A stretch of DNA of 42,690 nucleotides from Pseudomonadota bacterium (lineage in GTDB: Bacteria; Pseudomonadota; Gammaproteobacteria; Burkholderiales; REEB80): the NCBI GenBank assembly GCA_018971485.1, contig JAGXAQ010000014.1:1-42690 (forward strand), given 5' to 3'. Positions 1 to 8,244 of the stretch are shown here, piece by piece (position 1 is the first letter of the stretch; each line of letters begins with the position of its first letter). Under the pieces are notes generated by a model. It was not told the origin of the DNA and did not search any database. It saw only the letters and a program-made list of their open reading frames with translations. The translations under genes were made by a program, and so were the position numbers.

Positions 1-2
1 CG

Positions 3-206
3 GGCAAATGCTGGGTATTCATTGATGTTGACCTCCTCGACTGGCTGCGTGCACAATATCCGGTGCAGGCGTCGATGAGTGACGATCAAGAAAGGAGTTT
101 TACATGTCACTCTTCAGGCGCAAAGATTCACCCTCGTGGTGGATCGAACTCAAGGCCCCGGATGGACGACGCATACAGCAAAGCGCTCGGACTACCAACC
201 GATTAA
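3..206 (+). CDS. Excisionase-like helix-turn-helix protein (5' end outside window)
   Basis: The open frame enters from the left edge and stops with TAA at 204-206, giving 67 visible residues. The visible part begins GKCWVFIDVDLLDWLRAQY, which resembles the end of the short winged-helix DNA-binding proteins found just before tyrosine recombinases (AlpA/MerR-like excisionases). The C-terminal tail, with a CHSSGAKIHPRGGSNS stretch and a final ALGLPTD, is of a kind I have seen in such proteins; this is recall, not a search. The last 103 bases overlap the start of the integrase in another frame, so the two are probably translationally coupled. Its likely role is to set the direction of excision or to regulate int. 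The missing N-terminus limits certainty. Confidence 0.55.
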   Translation, partial: GKCWVFIDVDLLDWLRAQYPVQASMSDDQERSFTCHSSGAKIHPRGGSNSRPRMDDAYSKALGLPTD

Positions 207-1201
207 AGGCGCAGGAGCTCCATGATCGGCTCAAAACGGAATTCTGGGATCAAAAACGACTGGGAATCAAACTGCGTCACAGTTGGGAGGAATCGGTTAT
301 GCGCTGGCTTGAGGAAAAGTCACAGAAAGCAACCTTAACGGATGACAAGTCGCATCTGCGCTGGCTGGATCCTTACCTTCGCGGTAAATATCTTGACGAA
401 ATCAATCGTGATTTAATCGCCATGATCACGACTGCCCGCCAAAAGCCTTATGAGATTCCACGCAAAAAAGGGCCACCGCGACGGATCGCACCGAAACCCG
501 CGACCGTCAACCGGACGCTGGAAATCCTCCGTGCCATTTTACGCAAGGCAAGAGATGACTGGGAATGGATCAACCATTGCCCCAATATTCCCATGCTGAA
601 GGAACCGGCACGACGGATCCGCTGGATTACGCGCGAACAGGCGATATTGTTACTGCACGAAATTCCGGATCATCAACGGCCCATGATGCTGTTGGCCCTC
701 GAAACAGGATTGCGCCGTAGCAATGTCACCCACCTGGAATGGACGCAGGTCAGTCTGGAGCGATGCTTGGCCTGGATCCACCCGGATCAGGCCAAAGCCG
801 GAAAGGCCATCGGTGTCCCCTTGTCATCAGAAGCCATCAGCCTGCTCAAAAAACAGCAGGGAAAACATCCCACCTGGGTCTTTCCCTACCACGGCAGGCC
901 CGTTGTTCAGACTTCGACCAAGTCCTGGCGAGACGCAGTCCAACGTGCTGGAATCACTAAAGGGTTTCGGTGGCATGACTTGCGTCATACCTGGGCAAGC
1001 TGGCATGCCCAGGACGGGACTCCGATGAATGTCCTGCAGGAACTGGGGGGATGGGCTTCGGCCGAGATGGTACTCCGGTATGCACATCTTTCTACTGGAC
1101 ATCTGGCCCACTGGGTTAACCGGCGCAGTGGACTCCGGTTTATGGAAACTACTGAGGATTTCCCTACGCTAAAGAAAAAGGCCACGGATAAAGTGGCCTA
1201 A
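104..1201 (+). CDS. Tyrosine recombinase / phage-type integrase
   Basis: A full-length 365-residue tyrosine recombinase. An N-terminal arm-binding region (about 1-55) is followed by a SAM-like core-binding domain (about 56-165) and the catalytic domain. Catalytic residues visible are Arg204/205 in ETGLRRSN, His291 and Arg294 in WHDLRHTW, the LGGW segment, and nucleophile Tyr326 in RYAHLS. The ATG at 104 has a good ribosome-binding site (AAAGGAG, 91-97). The gene overlaps the preceding HTH gene by 103 bases. It stops 13 bp short of the 3' end of tRNA-Arg, the usual geometry for an element integrated in a tRNA 3' end; the element therefore extends leftwards out of the window. It probably catalyses integration and excision at this tRNA. 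Confidence 0.9.
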   Translation: MSLFRRKDSPSWWIELKAPDGRRIQQSARTTNRLKAQELHDRLKTEFWDQKRLGIKLRHSWEESVMRWLEEKSQKATLTDDKSHLRWLDPYLRGKYLDEINRDLIAMITTARQKPYEIPRKKGPPRRIAPKPATVNRTLEILRAILRKARDDWEWINHCPNIPMLKEPARRIRWITREQAILLLHEIPDHQRPMMLLALETGLRRSNVTHLEWTQVSLERCLAWIHPDQAKAGKAIGVPLSSEAISLLKKQQGKHPTWVFPYHGRPVVQTSTKSWRDAVQRAGITKGFRWHDLRHTWASWHAQDGTPMNVLQELGGWASAEMVLRYAHLSTGHLAHWVNRRSGLRFMETTEDFPTLKKKATDKVA

Positions 1202-1214
1202 GTCATTGATTTTA

Positions 1215-1292
1215 TGGCGCGCCCGGCAGGATTTGAACCCACGACCCCCTGGTTCGTAGCCAGGTACTCTAATCCAACTGAGCTACGGGCGC
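1215..1292 (-). tRNA. tRNA-Arg(ACG), likely attachment site of the left element
   Basis: The reverse strand folds as a 78-nt cloverleaf. The acceptor stem GCGCCCG pairs with CGGGCGC, followed by GCCA, so CCA is encoded. The anticodon stem CCTGG/CCAGG encloses loop CTACGAA, giving anticodon ACG, and the T-loop TTCAAAT is normal. Its 3' end faces the integrase stop codon 13 bp away, so the 3' part of this gene is the likely att core. The gene itself appears intact. Confidence 0.95.
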
Positions 1293-1810
1293 TTCCTTCA
1301 GGTTGGCATTATACGCACTCAAGGTTCATATCGCAATCAAAGCAAAACCTACTATTAAAGGGCAAACAAACTGTCTGGTTTTATCCTGTTTCCAAGGGGG
1401 ATAAAGATGGGACCGCCAAGGTGGCACCAGGAAACGCGGAAGATAAGGTTTAAGGAAACATTCTCAGGTTGGCAGGGAAAGTATTTGTGACACAAGAAGT
1501 GGCCACACGGCTGCTGGGAATGCGCAAGTGGTCGGTTCGGCGGTATCTGAACCGGTATATGGGGAAGCGTAACGGGATGGACTAATTAACAGGCGGCTGG
1601 AGCAAGGTATCGCACCGCCCCTGTCGGCACAGCACTCTCGGTCAAAGAGACGAACAATGCAGCAGATTAAAAATTTAAACGGAATTAGGGCGGATTTGAA
1701 ACAATTAAATACAACTCCAGAGGATACGAAAAAAAAGGTTAAAATACCTGAAACCTTTATTCTACGGCTTTTGCGGTTCTCTGATATTGTCTATGCATTA
1801 TCAAGTGAAA
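1293..1810. other. Intergenic stretch with decayed sequence between tRNA-Arg and tRNA-Ser
   Basis: About 520 bases without an intact gene. The only coding-like trace is a short HTH reading frame at 1487-1585, listed separately. The rest shows no convincing promoter, terminator or RNA fold. Open frames running into either tRNA are artefacts. Confidence 0.5.
1487..1585 (+). pseudogene. Possible remnant of a transposase N-terminal helix-turn-helix
   Basis: A GTG-initiated 32-codon frame reads VTQEVATRLLGMRKWSVRRY and continues LNRYMGKRNGMD before a stop. The spacing 'TQ-x-x-A-x-x-LLG-x-x-x-x-SVRRYLNRY' is like the first HTH of ISNCY-type transposases. Nothing downstream extends it, so if real it is a fragment. 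The similarity is judged by eye and the stretch is short, so this is weak. Confidence 0.25.
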
Positions 1811-1903
1811 TGGCGGAGGGTATGGGATTCGAACCCATGCGAGGAATTTATGTTCCCCTTCCGCTTAGCAGGCGGACGCCTTAAGCCACTCGGCCAACCC
1901 TCC
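1811..1903 (-). tRNA. tRNA-Ser(GCT)
   Basis: A 93-nt class II tRNA on the reverse strand with a long variable arm. The acceptor stem GGAGGGT pairs with ACCCTCC, followed by GCCA. The anticodon loop CTGCTAA in stem CCGC/GCGG gives anticodon GCT, and the T-loop is TTCGAAT. It lies 31 bp downstream of lysC, an adjacency seen in other betaproteobacteria. Confidence 0.96.
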
Positions 1904-1934
1904 AACAAGACCAGATTCTAACGTTACCCTTTGC

Positions 1935-3170
1935 TTACGTCAAACCACCTTCATTCTGAAGATTAAATGCCCGATGAAGAACCCGAACCGCCAACTCAAG
2001 ATACTTTTCATCTATTACAACTGAAATCTTGATTTCTGAGGTGGAAATCATCTGAATATTAATCCCCTCATCCGCCAAAGCCTTAAACATGAAGCTTGCA
2101 ATACCAACATGGCTACGCATCCCTACACCTACAACCGATACCTTGCAAATCCTATCATCACTAATTACTTCACTGGCACTGATCTGATTTCTAAGCTGCC
2201 CTAACACTTTTAATGCATTACCCAACTCAGACTTATGAACTGTAAAGGTAAAATCTGTCAATCCATCAGCGCCTACATTTTGAATAATCATATCGACATC
2301 GATATTGGCTTCTGCAATAGGGCCTAGTATCTGATAGGCTATACCAGGTTTATCTGGAACACCAAGAACAGTTACCTTTGCCTCATCGCGGTTAAAGGCT
2401 ATACCAGAAATTATCGCTTGTTCCATTCGCTCATCATCCTCATAGGTAATCAGTGTACCTTCGCCACTTTCCTCAAAACTAGACAGAACCCTTAATCTGA
2501 CCCGATACTTGCCAGCAAACTCAACACTTCTAATCTGTAACACCTTGGATCCCAAACTTGCCATTTCCAGCATTTCTTCAAAAGTAATTACCTTGAGCCT
2601 ACGTGCTTCAGGAACCACCCGCGGATCAGTTGTATACACACCATCTACATCCGTATATATCTGACATTCATCTGCTTGCAAAGCGGCAGCCAGCGCAACA
2701 CCTGTCGTATCAGATCCCCCCCTGCCCAAAGTCGTAATATTACCCTCTCCATCCACTCCCTGAAATCCGGCAACCACCACAATGTAACCCTGTTCAAGAT
2801 CCCGCCTCATGGCCCCATTATCAATATCAAGAATTCTAGCTTTGTTATAGGCATTATCTGTCAGGATACGCACCTGAGATCCAGTATAACTTCGAGCTTT
2901 AAAGCCCAGATCTTTCAAAGCCATTGATAAAAGTGCAATAGTTGCTTGTTCCCCTGTAGACAAAAGCACATCCAGTTCACGAGGATCCGGGCTAGACTGA
3001 ATTTGTCGTGCCAAATCAACCAAACGATTAGTCTCGCCACTCATGGCAGATACCACGACAACAACCTGATGGCCATCAGCTTGAAATCTCGACACACGTT
3101 TAGCTACATTCCGTATGCGTTCTGGACTGCCAACAGAAGTACCCCCATATTTCTGGACGATAAGTGCCAT
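1935..3170 (-). CDS. lysC: Aspartokinase (aspartate kinase), lysine/threonine-responsive class
   Basis: Catalyses ATP-dependent phosphorylation of aspartate, the first step to lysine, threonine, methionine and diaminopimelate. The 411-residue length is normal for the monofunctional class. The N-terminus carries the kinase signature VQKYGGTSVG (6-15). The amino-acid-kinase fold runs to about residue 245, with GRGGSDTTGVALA near 150 and YTDVDGVYTTDPR near 172. Two ACT domains follow, for example VTVLGVPDKPGIAYQILGPI near 268 and VSVVGVGMRSHVGIAS near 345, which bind the feedback inhibitors. Related enzymes make a shorter regulatory subunit from an internal start; no strong internal start was identified. 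The gene stands alone, ending beside tRNA-Ser. Confidence 0.97.
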   Translation of the reverse strand: MALIVQKYGGTSVGSPERIRNVAKRVSRFQADGHQVVVVVSAMSGETNRLVDLARQIQSSPDPRELDVLLSTGEQATIALLSMALKDLGFKARSYTGSQVRILTDNAYNKARILDIDNGAMRRDLEQGYIVVVAGFQGVDGEGNITTLGRGGSDTTGVALAAALQADECQIYTDVDGVYTTDPRVVPEARRLKVITFEEMLEMASLGSKVLQIRSVEFAGKYRVRLRVLSSFEESGEGTLITYEDDERMEQAIISGIAFNRDEAKVTVLGVPDKPGIAYQILGPIAEANIDVDMIIQNVGADGLTDFTFTVHKSELGNALKVLGQLRNQISASEVISDDRICKVSVVGVGMRSHVGIASFMFKALADEGINIQMISTSEIKISVVIDEKYLELAVRVLHRAFNLQNEGGLT

Positions 3171-3368
3171 GTCTTGCTTACCCTAAAAAATGAATGATCG
3201 TATATTAAAACCTATCAACTGACGAGCCTTAACCCAATCTTATCTTTAAAAAAAGATATATTGGTCTAGAGACATAAGCTGGTTTCCACCAGAAACGCCC
3301 TACCAGCCTATCTTGCAAAGCCTGTCAAAAAAGACACTAAAAAATTTACTGGAAAAGGCGGATAATAC

Positions 3369-3388
3369 GTACAGCCACCTGGCTGTAC
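3369..3388. promoter_or_regulatory. Perfect palindrome upstream of the XRE regulator, candidate operator
   Basis: Arms GTACAGCCA and TGGCTGTAC, separated by CC, form a perfect 9-bp inverted repeat about 90 bp before the start of the XRE-family gene at 3480. HTH repressors commonly bind such dyads in their own promoters, so autoregulation is a reasonable inference. A transcription-terminating role is less likely because no T-run follows. Confidence 0.4.
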
Positions 3389-3479
3389 CACATAGCCTCT
3401 GATAAAACGTTCATCTCGCATCTTTATGTATCAATTAAATTTCCGGGCACACCCGCCCCAAACCAAGTTGGAGGGTGAA

Positions 3480-3785
3480 ATGGGAAAATCATCAGAAAGG
3501 TCAATAAATCCAAAAGACATCAGACAGCGCTTAGGATTCAATCAGCAGGAATTCTGGAACAAAATAGGAGTCACGCAAAGCGGAGGGTCACGTTATGAAA
3601 GTGGTAGACCCATCCCCAAACCAGTTAAAGAACTCTTCAGGCTAGTCTATATTGAAAGAATCGATCTGGCTCAAATCTGCAGAGAAGACCATGAAATCAT
3701 GGATTATCTGAAAAGATTCAGACCAGATCTCCTTCATATATTGCGTCAGGAGATAAAACAGGCCAAAAGCTCTATGAAGAAATAA
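3480..3785 (+). CDS. XRE-family helix-turn-helix regulator
   Basis: The protein has 101 residues. The start chosen is the ATG at 3480 because GGAGGG lies at 3470-3475; an upstream in-frame ATG at 3426 has no ribosome-binding site. The HTH (about residues 11-45) reads DIRQRLGFNQQEFWNKIGVT and continues QSGGSRYESGRPIPKP, the Cro/C1 pattern with recognition helix around QSGGSRYE. The C-terminal half is charged and probably mediates dimerisation. I recall similar small regulators in other betaproteobacteria but know no assigned target. It converges with the radical SAM gene 8 bp downstream. The palindrome at 3369-3388 is its likely own operator. Confidence 0.75.
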   Translation: MGKSSERSINPKDIRQRLGFNQQEFWNKIGVTQSGGSRYESGRPIPKPVKELFRLVYIERIDLAQICREDHEIMDYLKRFRPDLLHILRQEIKQAKSSMKK

Positions 3786-3793
3786 GTAGCATT

Positions 3794-4636
3794 CTAGAGT
3801 GCCAGCTTGACCAAATAGCCTAAATCCCGAATTGCGCTAGCCAACTGATTCATCCAGTCGAACCCAGGGTTTGATAGTTTAGCCGAATCTGGTTGCATAG
3901 AAGGTCGCGCCAGGTCATACAACAAAACTCCTGCAATCGGCAAGTTATCATTTTTAAATGAAGCAAGTAATTCAAGATAAGCCTGTTGTTCGCTTACAGC
4001 CGGGGGAAAATTCCCAACAGAAAAAAAACAGCTTTGAATCCAGGTTGTACATAAGCTGGATGCTATCACCAGGTTTTCCCTGACCCGTTTCAAAGAAAGC
4101 TTTATGCCATTTACCTGATAAATTCCGCCTGGAGTAGCCCGATCCAGCTTGAACCAAATTTGGCCATCCAGCTCACCAAAACGCTTTAAGGCTAACTGAA
4201 TATCAGGTCGATGAATCTGGCTTCCATTTGTAATCAGTATCAATTCAATACGACCCAACAAATGAAGCTCTTTTAATATTTTATTAATTATTTCAACTAC
4301 TTGACCGAACTCTTTGGCAGTTGTTGGCTCACCATTACCTGATAAAGCAATGTCATTCAAGCGTCTAGCCCACTGTGGGGTCTGCTCTTCTAAGAACCGC
4401 CCCTCAAGAATCTCATGCAAAAAATCGGTTAACTCTGTTTCCAGTTGCAACAGATCAATGGCAGGAGCACGACCTCTTGTCAAATTGGGCACCTGGCAAT
4501 ACACACAAGCCCAGTTACAAGCATTATTCGGATTTAAATTGATTCCAACAGACAAACCTCCCGAACGACGTGAAACAACCGGATAAACATAAGTCAATCC
4601 AGCACTTTCACGATTATGATCTTTAACTGATAGCAT
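3794..4636 (-). CDS. Radical SAM protein of unknown substrate
   Basis: A 280-residue protein from the ATG at 4636, which follows AGGAAGAGG; a longer TTG start at 4735 lacks a ribosome-binding site. The cluster motif CNWACVYC (CxxxCxxC) near residue 36 ligates the [4Fe-4S] cluster that cleaves S-adenosylmethionine. GNGEPT near residue 103 is the SAM-binding glycine motif of the family, and the VGINLNPNNACNW lead-in is typical of the COG0731-like group. No C-terminal auxiliary-cluster motif is evident; an isolated pair of cysteines is present in SLCTTWIQSCFF. The reaction is unknown. Neighbours, an XRE regulator and a lipoprotein, do not suggest a pathway. Confidence 0.8.
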   Translation of the reverse strand: MLSVKDHNRESAGLTYVYPVVSRRSGGLSVGINLNPNNACNWACVYCQVPNLTRGRAPAIDLLQLETELTDFLHEILEGRFLEEQTPQWARRLNDIALSGNGEPTTAKEFGQVVEIINKILKELHLLGRIELILITNGSQIHRPDIQLALKRFGELDGQIWFKLDRATPGGIYQVNGIKLSLKRVRENLVIASSLCTTWIQSCFFSVGNFPPAVSEQQAYLELLASFKNDNLPIAGVLLYDLARPSMQPDSAKLSNPGFDWMNQLASAIRDLGYLVKLAL

Positions 4637-4905
4637 ATTAGTCCGCCTCTTCCTTTTTATTGTAACATGGCCTTTGCTAACCTTTACAAAAGGCCTTGAG
4701 GCACCATCATTTTTTAGATACCCACCTGATATCAAGCAAAATGAGGTTGTGAAATTACGTGGGGGCTGTCAAAATGAGACGCAAGGAGCATCAAGGTAAC
4801 AAAAAAGAATACGTATGCAAAACAATACGCCTTCGCTTGTCCTAAAAAAACAAAGGCAAAAGTAGCAATAACCTTTTTAAAATCAGCGTATCGGAGAATC
4901 AAGGC

Positions 4906-5460
4906 ATGAAGCCAATCGTTACTGTCATCACTGTCTCTTTGCTCGCCATGCTGACGGGCTGCTCAACCCTGGAAGGGCTAAACCCTTGGGGAAAACATGA
5001 ATCAGCGCCCACAAAGAGTCAGAATAGTTCCTCTACTCAAACCAAATGGAAAACCGTTTCACGGATGGAAAATGGTACGTGGGTCACATACCAAGTCCCG
5101 ATAACAGAAAAGGTTCCTAATACTTACAGTAGCCAGTCAGGCAGCCAGCAAGGCCCATCCATTGCTGATGAGGGTAGCCCCACCCCAATTAATGGTACAA
5201 CTACAACAAATAATCAAGGGAATAATTCTCCTGCAGCCAGCGTCAACAATGCCAACCAAACTCCCATAAAACCGGGTGATACGACTGAAGCTGCCGAAGT
5301 CGCACTAGGTCAAGCGGAAATCATAGTTCGGGAAGCACAAAGCCGCTATCAGACTGCTGAAACCATGCTAGATTTAGCCAGAAAAGCTGAAAAAGCCGGC
5401 GATAATGCTGAAGTTATTAAATATTCGCAAGCAGCTATTGCTCTTTCTCAGTCGCGTTAA
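4906..5460 (+). CDS. Putative lipoprotein with C-terminal helical repeat region
   Basis: The protein has 184 residues. A signal peptide of about 18 residues ends in the lipobox LTGC, so Cys19 should be lipidated and the protein exported, probably to the outer membrane. Residues 30-125 are low-complexity and rich in Ser, Thr, Asn and Gln, likely disordered. The last 55 residues (EAAEVALGQAEIIVREAQSR onward) form an amphipathic alpha-helical hairpin resembling a TPR-like unit. No family is recognised. Start ATG 4906 follows CGGAGA. It stands alone before tRNA-Ser(TGA). Confidence 0.7.
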   Translation: MKPIVTVITVSLLAMLTGCSTLEGLNPWGKHESAPTKSQNSSSTQTKWKTVSRMENGTWVTYQVPITEKVPNTYSSQSGSQQGPSIADEGSPTPINGTTTTNNQGNNSPAASVNNANQTPIKPGDTTEAAEVALGQAEIIVREAQSRYQTAETMLDLARKAEKAGDNAEVIKYSQAAIALSQSR

Positions 5461-5540
5461 AGGCTAAACATCCAGCAACAACAGCTACCTTCATTTGAAG
5501 GCATGGACGCTACCTTAAGCACTTTGGTACAATAAAAAAC

Positions 5541-5630
5541 GGAGAGTTGGCAGAGTGGTCGAATGCGGCTGACTTGAAATCAGTTGTACGGGTGACCGTA
5601 CCGGGGGTTCGAATCCCTCACTCTCCGCCA
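5541..5630 (+). tRNA. tRNA-Ser(TGA)
   Basis: A 90-nt class II tRNA. The acceptor stem GGAGAGT pairs with ACTCTCC and is followed by GCCA. The anticodon arm CTGACTTGAAATCAG has loop CTTGAAA and anticodon TGA. A long variable arm (GTACGGGTGACCGTAC) and T-loop TTCGAAT are clear. Confidence 0.97.
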
Positions 5631-5652
5631 CTGACTTAAATTTCACGAAACT

Positions 5653-5700
5653 GAAATCTCTTACCCCAAACACGTAAACGCGTTTGGGGTAAGAGATTTC
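5653..5700. terminator. Very long perfect hairpin after tRNA-Ser(TGA)
   Basis: Two perfect 19-bp arms, starting GAAATCTCTTACCCC (5653-5671) and ending GGGGTAAGAGATTTC (5682-5700), enclose a 10-nt loop segment that can add two further pairs around TAAA. It starts 23 bases after the tRNA. It lacks a clean T-run, so it could be a tRNA terminator or processing signal, or an isolated repetitive palindrome. No second copy was noticed in the window. Confidence 0.55.
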
Positions 5701-6005
5701 ATTCCATAATCGTTTGACCCAAATGCGATGTCCATCCATTCAATTACAGCAAGATATTATTCCAACCAGACATAATGACATTTCATAACATTGAATAATC
5801 AGCAGCCTATTGCGTAATACAAGCTATATTCCAATCCTGACCTTAGTCATTACATCATTTTTTTCATAATCTGTACACAAAACTGGATAAAAAACTAAAT
5901 TCAGATATAAACTCATATTAAGAGCACCTAACAAAGCACCTCTATTCACCAATAAGGTTTATCATATACAGGAACATCTTTTAGTAACCAGAAAGGATCT
6001 CCTTC
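5701..6005. other. AT-rich intergenic stretch
   Basis: About 300 AT-rich bases between the hairpin and the next gene. It must contain the promoter of the gene at 6006, whose ribosome-binding site (AAAGGA) is visible at 5992-5997. I see no other gene or structured element. Confidence 0.5.
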
Positions 6006-6377
6006 ATGCCTTCCCCTCTTGAACTCATAAAAGCTGAACGTCTGCGACAACTTCAAAAGGGATATACTCCCGAACACGATCAGCAACACGTAAAAAATGA
6101 ATTAGCTCACGCTGCAGCCTGCTTTGCAGCTGGAACAACGAGTCTGGCAGATATAGAACTAGCTGCTTTAGGCCGGCATGAAGAATTATGGCCCCATCAC
6201 CAATGGCATCCGGATGATTTAATCAAGCTGTCCAGAAAACAGCAGCTGATTGTGGCTGGCGCACTCATTCTTGCTGAACTGGAGCGAATGGAGGCAGAAG
6301 AAACAAACCATTTGCCATTGCAACCAACCGAATCCCAGCATTACATTACCTACGATGAACTAATGCACCCTGACTAA
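6006..6377 (+). CDS. Small phage-like protein of unknown function
   Basis: A 123-residue protein with a good ribosome-binding site (AAAGGATCTCCTTC then ATG). It begins LELIKAERLRQLQKGYTPEH and later has ELAHAAACFAAGT, WPHHQWHPDDL and LIVAGALILAELERME. This order (RxRQ...GYTPEHD...ELAxAAACYA...W...LxxAGALxLAExER) matches a family commonly carried by phages and annotated only as hypothetical; the comparison is from memory. It is predicted to be soluble and helical. No other phage gene flanks it, so it may be a domesticated or stranded gene. Confidence 0.7.
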   Translation: MPSPLELIKAERLRQLQKGYTPEHDQQHVKNELAHAAACFAAGTTSLADIELAALGRHEELWPHHQWHPDDLIKLSRKQQLIVAGALILAELERMEAEETNHLPLQPTESQHYITYDELMHPD

Positions 6378-6578
6378 CAGGCTATCTCATACCTCATCAA
6401 GCAAAATCAGATGTTGCCCAAACTCTAGGTTATGGCTGTATCCCTGGCTCATTTCCATCCTGAGAAGTGAAAACATGGAAATAAACATGATCATAAAATG
6501 TTCAATTCTTAGTCACACCAATTTAACAATTAAGCCCTAAACTTAGAGCCACTTTCGTGAAAAACAGGAATAGCGAAC

Positions 6579-6785
6579 GTGAAGGACAACGGCAACGACA
6601 ACTATTTTCTCAATACAGAGCTCAGTATCAACAGTTATCGCCACATGCTTTCTGATACGAGCCCTCTAGCCCATGCCATTGATCGGAATGACAGCTGGCC
6701 ACGTCTGGCAAAACTGGCATTACGCCTTGGGCATACGCATTTTGCTGAGTTGCTAATTCACGCCTCGGAAAAAATAACACCTTAA
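6579..6785 (+). CDS. Small orphan protein
   Basis: A 68-residue frame starting with GTG at 6579, with AGGAA 9 bases upstream. The sequence shows YFLNTELSINSYRHMLSDTS, then an amphipathic helix pair (WPRLAKLALRLGHTHFAELL). There is no signal peptide or membrane segment. No family is recognised. It lies alone between two plus-strand genes. Composition looks coding, but evidence is limited to frame length, start context and amphipathic pattern. Confidence 0.4.
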   Translation: MKDNGNDNYFLNTELSINSYRHMLSDTSPLAHAIDRNDSWPRLAKLALRLGHTHFAELLIHASEKITP

Positions 6786-6956
6786 ACCCCTTTTTTACCC
6801 GGGCTCTTGAAAAGGTCACTTTTCTCCCCATCTAAACCATCAGAAACACGACGCCTTAAAGGGATTAAACTTGCTTTTTAACTAATACTTGAGTATTTTT
6901 AGACAGGATTTCTTAAATCAGGTTTTATGTCCGACCCGCTCACATTAGGAGTATCT

Positions 6957-7649
6957 ATGTTCCCAAATTTTGATATCACCTCTCCATCTGCCTCAGGCCA
7001 GGTCAGAAACAAGGTGATGCGAAGCACAATGTATCTATTGAGTGCTTCCCTTATTCCAACCGTGCTAGGCAGTTTTTTTGGCATGACCCCTGCATTCATT
7101 GGCTTCATGCTCAGAAGCCCTATCATGGCATCAATTGCCATGCTTGCCGTTATGTTTATTCTGGTAATGGGTATTCAAAAGAATCGAAACAGCAGAACAG
7201 GAATCGCACTTTTACTTTTTCTGACTTTTGCAATGGGTGTTTGGCTAGGCCCACTTCTGGCAATGGTTCTACACTCGGCTGATGGTGCTGTTATTGTAGC
7301 AGAGGCAGCCGGGGGAACAGCTGTGATTTTTGCATCCCTGGCAACCATTGCCACGGTAACACGTAAAGATTTCAGTTTCATGAGCCATTTTTTATTCATC
7401 GGGCTAATATTGCTCATCATCGCTTCATTTGCAAACCTCTTCCTACATATTCCAGCCATGCAACTAACAATTGCGGCTATCGCCATACTGGTATTTTCAG
7501 GCTATCTGCTGTTTGATTTAAGCCGGATTGTCACAGGGGGAGAGACCAATTATGTCGTAGCCACATTAGCCTTATATCTTGATCTCTACAACATTTTTGT
7601 CAATCTGCTTTATTTACTCTCGGCCTTGTCCGGAAATAACCGGAGATAA
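6957..7649 (+). CDS. Bax inhibitor-1 / YccA family membrane protein
   Basis: A 230-residue protein from the ATG at 6957, preceded by TAGGAG at 6946-6951; a longer start at 6927 has weaker context. After a short cytoplasmic N-terminus there are about seven hydrophobic segments, beginning near STMYLLSASLIPTVLGSFFG. The C-terminal signature with LDLYNIFVNLLYLLSALSG is characteristic of the BI-1 (TMBIM) family, whose Asp residues near the last helix form a pH-sensing pair. Bacterial members are inner-membrane proteins; YccA of E. coli modulates FtsH, and BsYetJ is a pH-sensitive calcium leak. The exact role here is unknown. A terminator follows the stop. Confidence 0.88.
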   Translation: MFPNFDITSPSASGQVRNKVMRSTMYLLSASLIPTVLGSFFGMTPAFIGFMLRSPIMASIAMLAVMFILVMGIQKNRNSRTGIALLLFLTFAMGVWLGPLLAMVLHSADGAVIVAEAAGGTAVIFASLATIATVTRKDFSFMSHFLFIGLILLIIASFANLFLHIPAMQLTIAAIAILVFSGYLLFDLSRIVTGGETNYVVATLALYLDLYNIFVNLLYLLSALSGNNRR

Positions 7650-7658
7650 TCATAGTAT

Positions 7659-7690
7659 GGCCTGCCATGAAAAATGGCAGGCCCACTTTT
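7659..7690 (+). terminator. Rho-independent terminator after the BI-1 family gene
   Basis: Perfect 10-bp stem GGCCTGCCAT / ATGGCAGGCC (7659-7668 and 7674-7683), loop GAAAA, followed by CACTTTT. It starts 10 bp after the stop codon of the upstream gene. Confidence 0.8.
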
Positions 7691-8244
7691 CATTTGATGC
7701 ATTTTACACCACCTGTTTTATCTGACAGGACCAACAGATCCGATCCATTGAACTTAACAGGCAACATTCTTCACCCGGTAAAACTAAAAAAACCCTACTA
7801 AAACAATAAAACAAGTTTTTTTACACAAGAAAGTTCCAAAATAAAACAGCTTCGATAAAAAACCTAACACTAAAAACACCTGTTCATAACAGGCTATCAA
7901 TTACGCATGACGACTCTATAAACCTCACCTTTTCACAACCTCAAAAGACAACCTCTCAAAAAAAACATGCATAACGTAGAGGAGGGAGTTGCTTAAACGG
8001 GCCTTAAGTGTACAGATTCAATACCAAAATGAAATAAAATACCTTTTTAGCAGGTTTTTCAGGCGCAGGCAGCTTGCCAGGCTGGCAAAACCAAATAGCA
8101 TAGTTTCTTTCATCCCAATATAGCACTAAATAACCCTATCAGACCCTATTCGCATTATAAACAGGCATATAACTAGATTATCTATACATGTTTTATAGTT
8201 ATGCCACGCCCTATTTTTATATTTCTAGAATTATTATTTATCTT
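7691..8244. other. AT-rich gene-free region
   Basis: About 550 AT-rich bases downstream of two converging genes (the BI-1 family gene and rlmD). There is no supported reading frame. An isolated AGGAGGGAG at 7980-7988 is followed by no suitable start. A small RNA cannot be excluded, but I see no clear promoter-terminator pair. Confidence 0.45.

Noticed and set aside
1214-1884. Short plus-strand frames crossing both tRNAs
   Set aside because: They depend on reading through tRNA genes on the opposite strand.
3171-3425. Lysine riboswitch upstream of lysC
   Set aside because: The leader is short and shows no conserved lysine-aptamer elements.
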